From contig JANPNV010000054.1 in assembly GCA_031427625.1 (NCBI GenBank), positions 1 to 64,000 on the forward strand: a stretch of 64,000 nt of DNA, in the 5' to 3' direction. The notes under the pieces were generated by a model. It saw only the letters and a program-made list of their open reading frames with translations. It made no database searches and was not told where the DNA came from. Positions within the stretch are counted from its first letter, which is position 1; each line of letters starts with the position of its first letter. A program made the position numbers and the translations under genes. Of the stretch, positions 61,462 to 64,000 are shown in pieces. The stretch comes from JADKIH01 sp031427625. Lineage in GTDB: Bacteria; Bacteroidota; Bacteroidia; AKYH767-A; 2013-40CM-41-45.

Positions 61462-62918
61462 AAATACTTAAAGACATCCTTTATAAAGCAGGTATCATAA
61501 ATATCTCCGGCCCGGTGGATATCGGTGTCAGCGATGTTTGTTTTGATTCCCGCCATGTACGTGAAGGAAGTCTATTCGTTGCTATCAGAGGTATTCAATC
61601 AGATGGCCATTCTTTTATTCCGCAAGTTACTTCCAAAGGCGCTATCGCAATTGTTTGCGAAACATTGCCTGATCAAATGTATGATGGCATCACTTATGTT
61701 CAGGTGCACAATAGTTCCATAGCACTTGCTCATATCGCTTCAAACTTTTTTGATAATCCAAGCGAAAAATTAAAACTCATAGGTATTACTGGTACTAACG
61801 GCAAGACGACTACTGCTACTCTGCTCTTCAGTCTTTTCCGTTCACTTGGTTATAAGGCAGGACTTTTATCAACTGTAAAAAATCAGATTAACGATAAAGT
61901 AACTGAAGCCACACATACTACTCCTGATCCTCTGCAGTTGAATTCTTTGTTGGCTACAATGGTTGAAGAAGGCTGTACCCACGCTTTTATGGAAGTGAGT
62001 TCGCATGCCATTGTTCAGAAACGAACGGAAGCTTTGAATTTTTCTGGCGCTGTATTTACAAATATTACACATGATCACCTCGATTACCATCAGACGTTTT
62101 CAAATTATCTGAAAGCAAAAAAGGAATTATTTGATAGCCTTCCATCCTCAGCATTCGCACTTTCCAACATAGATGATAAAAACGGAACAGTGATGTTGCA
62201 GAATACAAAAGCAAAGAAGTTTACTTATTCGATGCGTGCTATGGCTGATTACCGTTGTCGCATTCTTGAAAATGATTTTTCAGGGCTGATGATTAACATC
62301 GATAATTCCGAAGTGGTATGCAGGCTCGTTGGCAGTTTTAATGCCTATAACCTACTGGCAGTATATGCTACTGCGCTATTGTGTGGAGAAGACAAATCAA
62401 ATGTATTACCTGCAATCAGTTTGCTTGCTCCTGTCGAAGGAAGATTTGATTACATAATCTCCCCAAATAAAATTACAGGAATTGTTGACTATGCGCATAC
62501 ACCTGATGCTTTGCAAAATGTTCTTTCGACAATTCATGATGTAAGTGCAGACAAAGGAAGAATTATTACAATTATCGGTTGTGGCGGAGATCGAGATAAA
62601 ACTAAGCGACCTGTAATGGCACGCATAGCAGCTGATTTAAGTACGAGGGTAATCCTGACTAGCGACAATCCAAGATCAGAAGATCCGGCAGATATTATTC
62701 ATCAAATGGAGGATGGTATTCCTCTTGGTGATAAAAGAAAAGTAGTCTCGATTATTGATAGAAGAGAAGCAATAAAAACAGCAGTGAGTTTTGCCGAACC
62801 GGGAGATGTGATTCTGGTTGCCGGCAAAGGACATGAAAAATATCAGGAGGTGAAAGGAGTGAGGGCTGCTTTCGATGACAAACAAATTTTACAAGAGTTA
62901 TTTAAAATATTGGTATAG
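61458..62918 (+). CDS. murE: UDP-MurNAc-tripeptide ligase MurE
   Basis: A 486-residue Mur ligase that adds the third residue of the stem peptide. The P-loop is GITGTNGKTTTATLLFSLF (about residues 111-129), the substrate loop THTTPDPLQLN follows, and DNPRSEDP lies near residue 403. The DNPR motif marks meso-diaminopimelate specificity, so the peptidoglycan is of the DAP type. It overlaps ftsI by 4 bp, and mraY begins at the base after its stop. Confidence 0.96.
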   Translation: MKILKDILYKAGIINISGPVDIGVSDVCFDSRHVREGSLFVAIRGIQSDGHSFIPQVTSKGAIAIVCETLPDQMYDGITYVQVHNSSIALAHIASNFFDNPSEKLKLIGITGTNGKTTTATLLFSLFRSLGYKAGLLSTVKNQINDKVTEATHTTPDPLQLNSLLATMVEEGCTHAFMEVSSHAIVQKRTEALNFSGAVFTNITHDHLDYHQTFSNYLKAKKELFDSLPSSAFALSNIDDKNGTVMLQNTKAKKFTYSMRAMADYRCRILENDFSGLMINIDNSEVVCRLVGSFNAYNLLAVYATALLCGEDKSNVLPAISLLAPVEGRFDYIISPNKITGIVDYAHTPDALQNVLSTIHDVSADKGRIITIIGCGGDRDKTKRPVMARIAADLSTRVILTSDNPRSEDPADIIHQMEDGIPLGDKRKVVSIIDRREAIKTAVSFAEPGDVILVAGKGHEKYQEVKGVRAAFDDKQILQELFKILV

Positions 62919-64000
62919 ATGCTTTATTATCTGTTCGCATATCTAAAAGTTCATTTTAATCTGCCGGGTGCAGGTGTATTTCAATACATCTCTTTCCGTG
63001 CGGCTCTCGCATTAATTACGTCACTCATTATTTCCATGCTCCTCGGTAAAAAAATAATCGGGTATCTGCATAGGAAACAAGTTGGTGAGACTGTTCGGGA
63101 TCTTGGACTAGCAGGCCAGAATGAAAAACAGGGAACGCCTACAATGGGAGGTCTGATAATCCTTGGAGCCATTCTGATACCAACATTACTATATGCCCGT
63201 CTTGCGAATGTGTATGTCGTCATCATGATTATTGCAACTGTATGGCTTGGAATTATCGGATACATTGATGATTATATTAAAGTTTTTAAGAAAGACAAAG
63301 CCGGACTCGCTGCAAAATTCAAAGTGCTTGGACAAGTCGGACTCGGCATCATTGTAGGTTGCATGTTATACTTCAATCCGAATGTGGTAGTAAAGGAAAG
63401 AGTAGAAAAGAACGCTATAACTGTCACTCACCAACATGAAAATGTTATTGAAGATATGAGGCAGAACGAAAATGCTTTGTATTCAGTCAAGGCATTTAAG
63501 TCAACGAAAACAACAATTCCATTTATCAAAAATCATGAGTTTGATTATTCTGTACTAATTACCTGGATGGGTGATGGCATGAGACATTATGCCTGGCTTA
63601 TATTTATTCCTATCGTCATACTTATTATTACTGCAGTATCAAATGGTGCAAACATTACAGATGGAATCGATGGACTTGCTACCGGAACAAGTGCGATAAT
63701 CGGAGCAACGCTCGGAATTCTTGCTTATGTATCCGGTAACACTGTTTTTGCGAATTACCTGAATATAATGTACATCCCAAATGCGGGTGAGCTTGTTGTT
63801 TTCATTGCAGCATTTGTAGGTAGCTGTGTCGGTTTTCTCTGGTACAATGCATACCCGGCACAGGTTTTCATGGGTGATACCGGAAGTCTCGCATTGGGTG
63901 GAATCATTGCGACATACGCCATTGCAATCAGGAAAGAACTTCTTATCCCGATACTGTGCGGAATATTTCTCGTTGAAAATCTTTCTGTAATGATTCAGGT
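62919..64000 (+). CDS. mraY: Phospho-MurNAc-pentapeptide transferase (partial)
   Basis: An open frame starts with ATG directly after the murE stop and runs off the right edge, giving 360 visible residues. It begins MLYYLFAYLKVHFNLPG. EKQGTPTMGGLIIL, the WLGIIGYIDDYIKVFKKDK segment with the catalytic Asp pair, NGANITDGIDGLATGTS and WYNAYPAQVFMGDTGSLALGG are classic MraY motifs. A long insert of about 60 residues after the fourth helix (NPNVVVKERVEKN to KNHEFDY) is usual in this phylum. It makes lipid I at the membrane. Confidence 0.95.
   Translation, partial: MLYYLFAYLKVHFNLPGAGVFQYISFRAALALITSLIISMLLGKKIIGYLHRKQVGETVRDLGLAGQNEKQGTPTMGGLIILGAILIPTLLYARLANVYVVIMIIATVWLGIIGYIDDYIKVFKKDKAGLAAKFKVLGQVGLGIIVGCMLYFNPNVVVKERVEKNAITVTHQHENVIEDMRQNENALYSVKAFKSTKTTIPFIKNHEFDYSVLITWMGDGMRHYAWLIFIPIVILIITAVSNGANITDGIDGLATGTSAIIGATLGILAYVSGNTVFANYLNIMYIPNAGELVVFIAAFVGSCVGFLWYNAYPAQVFMGDTGSLALGGIIATYAIAIRKELLIPILCGIFLVENLSVMIQ

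Overview
The window is chromosomal DNA of a Bacteroidota. This rests on several things seen together: an alternative complex III operon (actA-F) next to cytochrome oxidase genes, gldB/gldC, a secreted protein with a type IX (Por) sorting domain, a DUF4270 lipoprotein, a HemC-HemD fusion, a NuoG without a molybdopterin domain, and recurrent TAnnTTTG promoter elements just upstream of start codons. The order or family cannot be fixed from this sequence. The cell appears to respire aerobically and to build a meso-diaminopimelate cell wall (DNPR motif in MurE).

Layout. Positions 1-1592 are accessory DNA: the last 50 codons of a type II-like restriction-modification methylase, translationally coupled to a truncated RhuM gene, then a truncated and a full-length Bro-N gene. 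Each of these three small genes carries an inverted repeat inside its N-terminal domain. The two Bro palindromes are centred on the same aligned codon and differ by five paired substitutions with no unpaired one. After a 305-bp structured gap comes nuoABCDEFGHIJK (1898-10296), which ends without nuoLMN. Then follow serine dehydratase, a universal stress protein, lepA, a PaiB-like flavoprotein, murI, a secreted GSDH-type beta-propeller protein, a gamma-carbonic anhydrase, a small lipoprotein, a glycosyltransferase, trmB, an alkyltransferase-like protein, and the Fe-S carrier pair mrp/nfu (10465-23727).

From 23811 to 32644 lie an alpha/beta hydrolase, glmS, a DUF4270 lipoprotein and a degenerate GT5-like protein on the minus strand, diverging from panC, a cysteine desulfurase, a VIT1-like transporter and a cyclase-family hydrolase. 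A 331-bp regulatory-looking gap with two related hairpins precedes the respiratory operon actABCDEF-coxB-coxA (32976-44071). Haem synthesis genes (hemA, hemC-hemD fusion, hemB) and a 2-oxoacid:ferredoxin oxidoreductase pair (korAB) follow. The last part holds nadE, an outer-membrane barrel protein, gldB-gldC, engB, a hydrolase, and the division/cell-wall cluster mraZ-rsmH-ftsL-ftsI-murE-mraY, which runs off the window end. mraZ is preceded by three 10-bp-spaced MraZ-type boxes.

Functionally the window is dominated by electron transport: NADH to quinone (complex I), quinol to cytochrome c/oxidase (alternative complex III, then oxidase), plus haem and Fe-S supply. The most unusual feature is the set of intragenic palindromes in the RhuM/Bro genes. 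No tRNA, rRNA, CRISPR array, transposase or complete insertion sequence was found.
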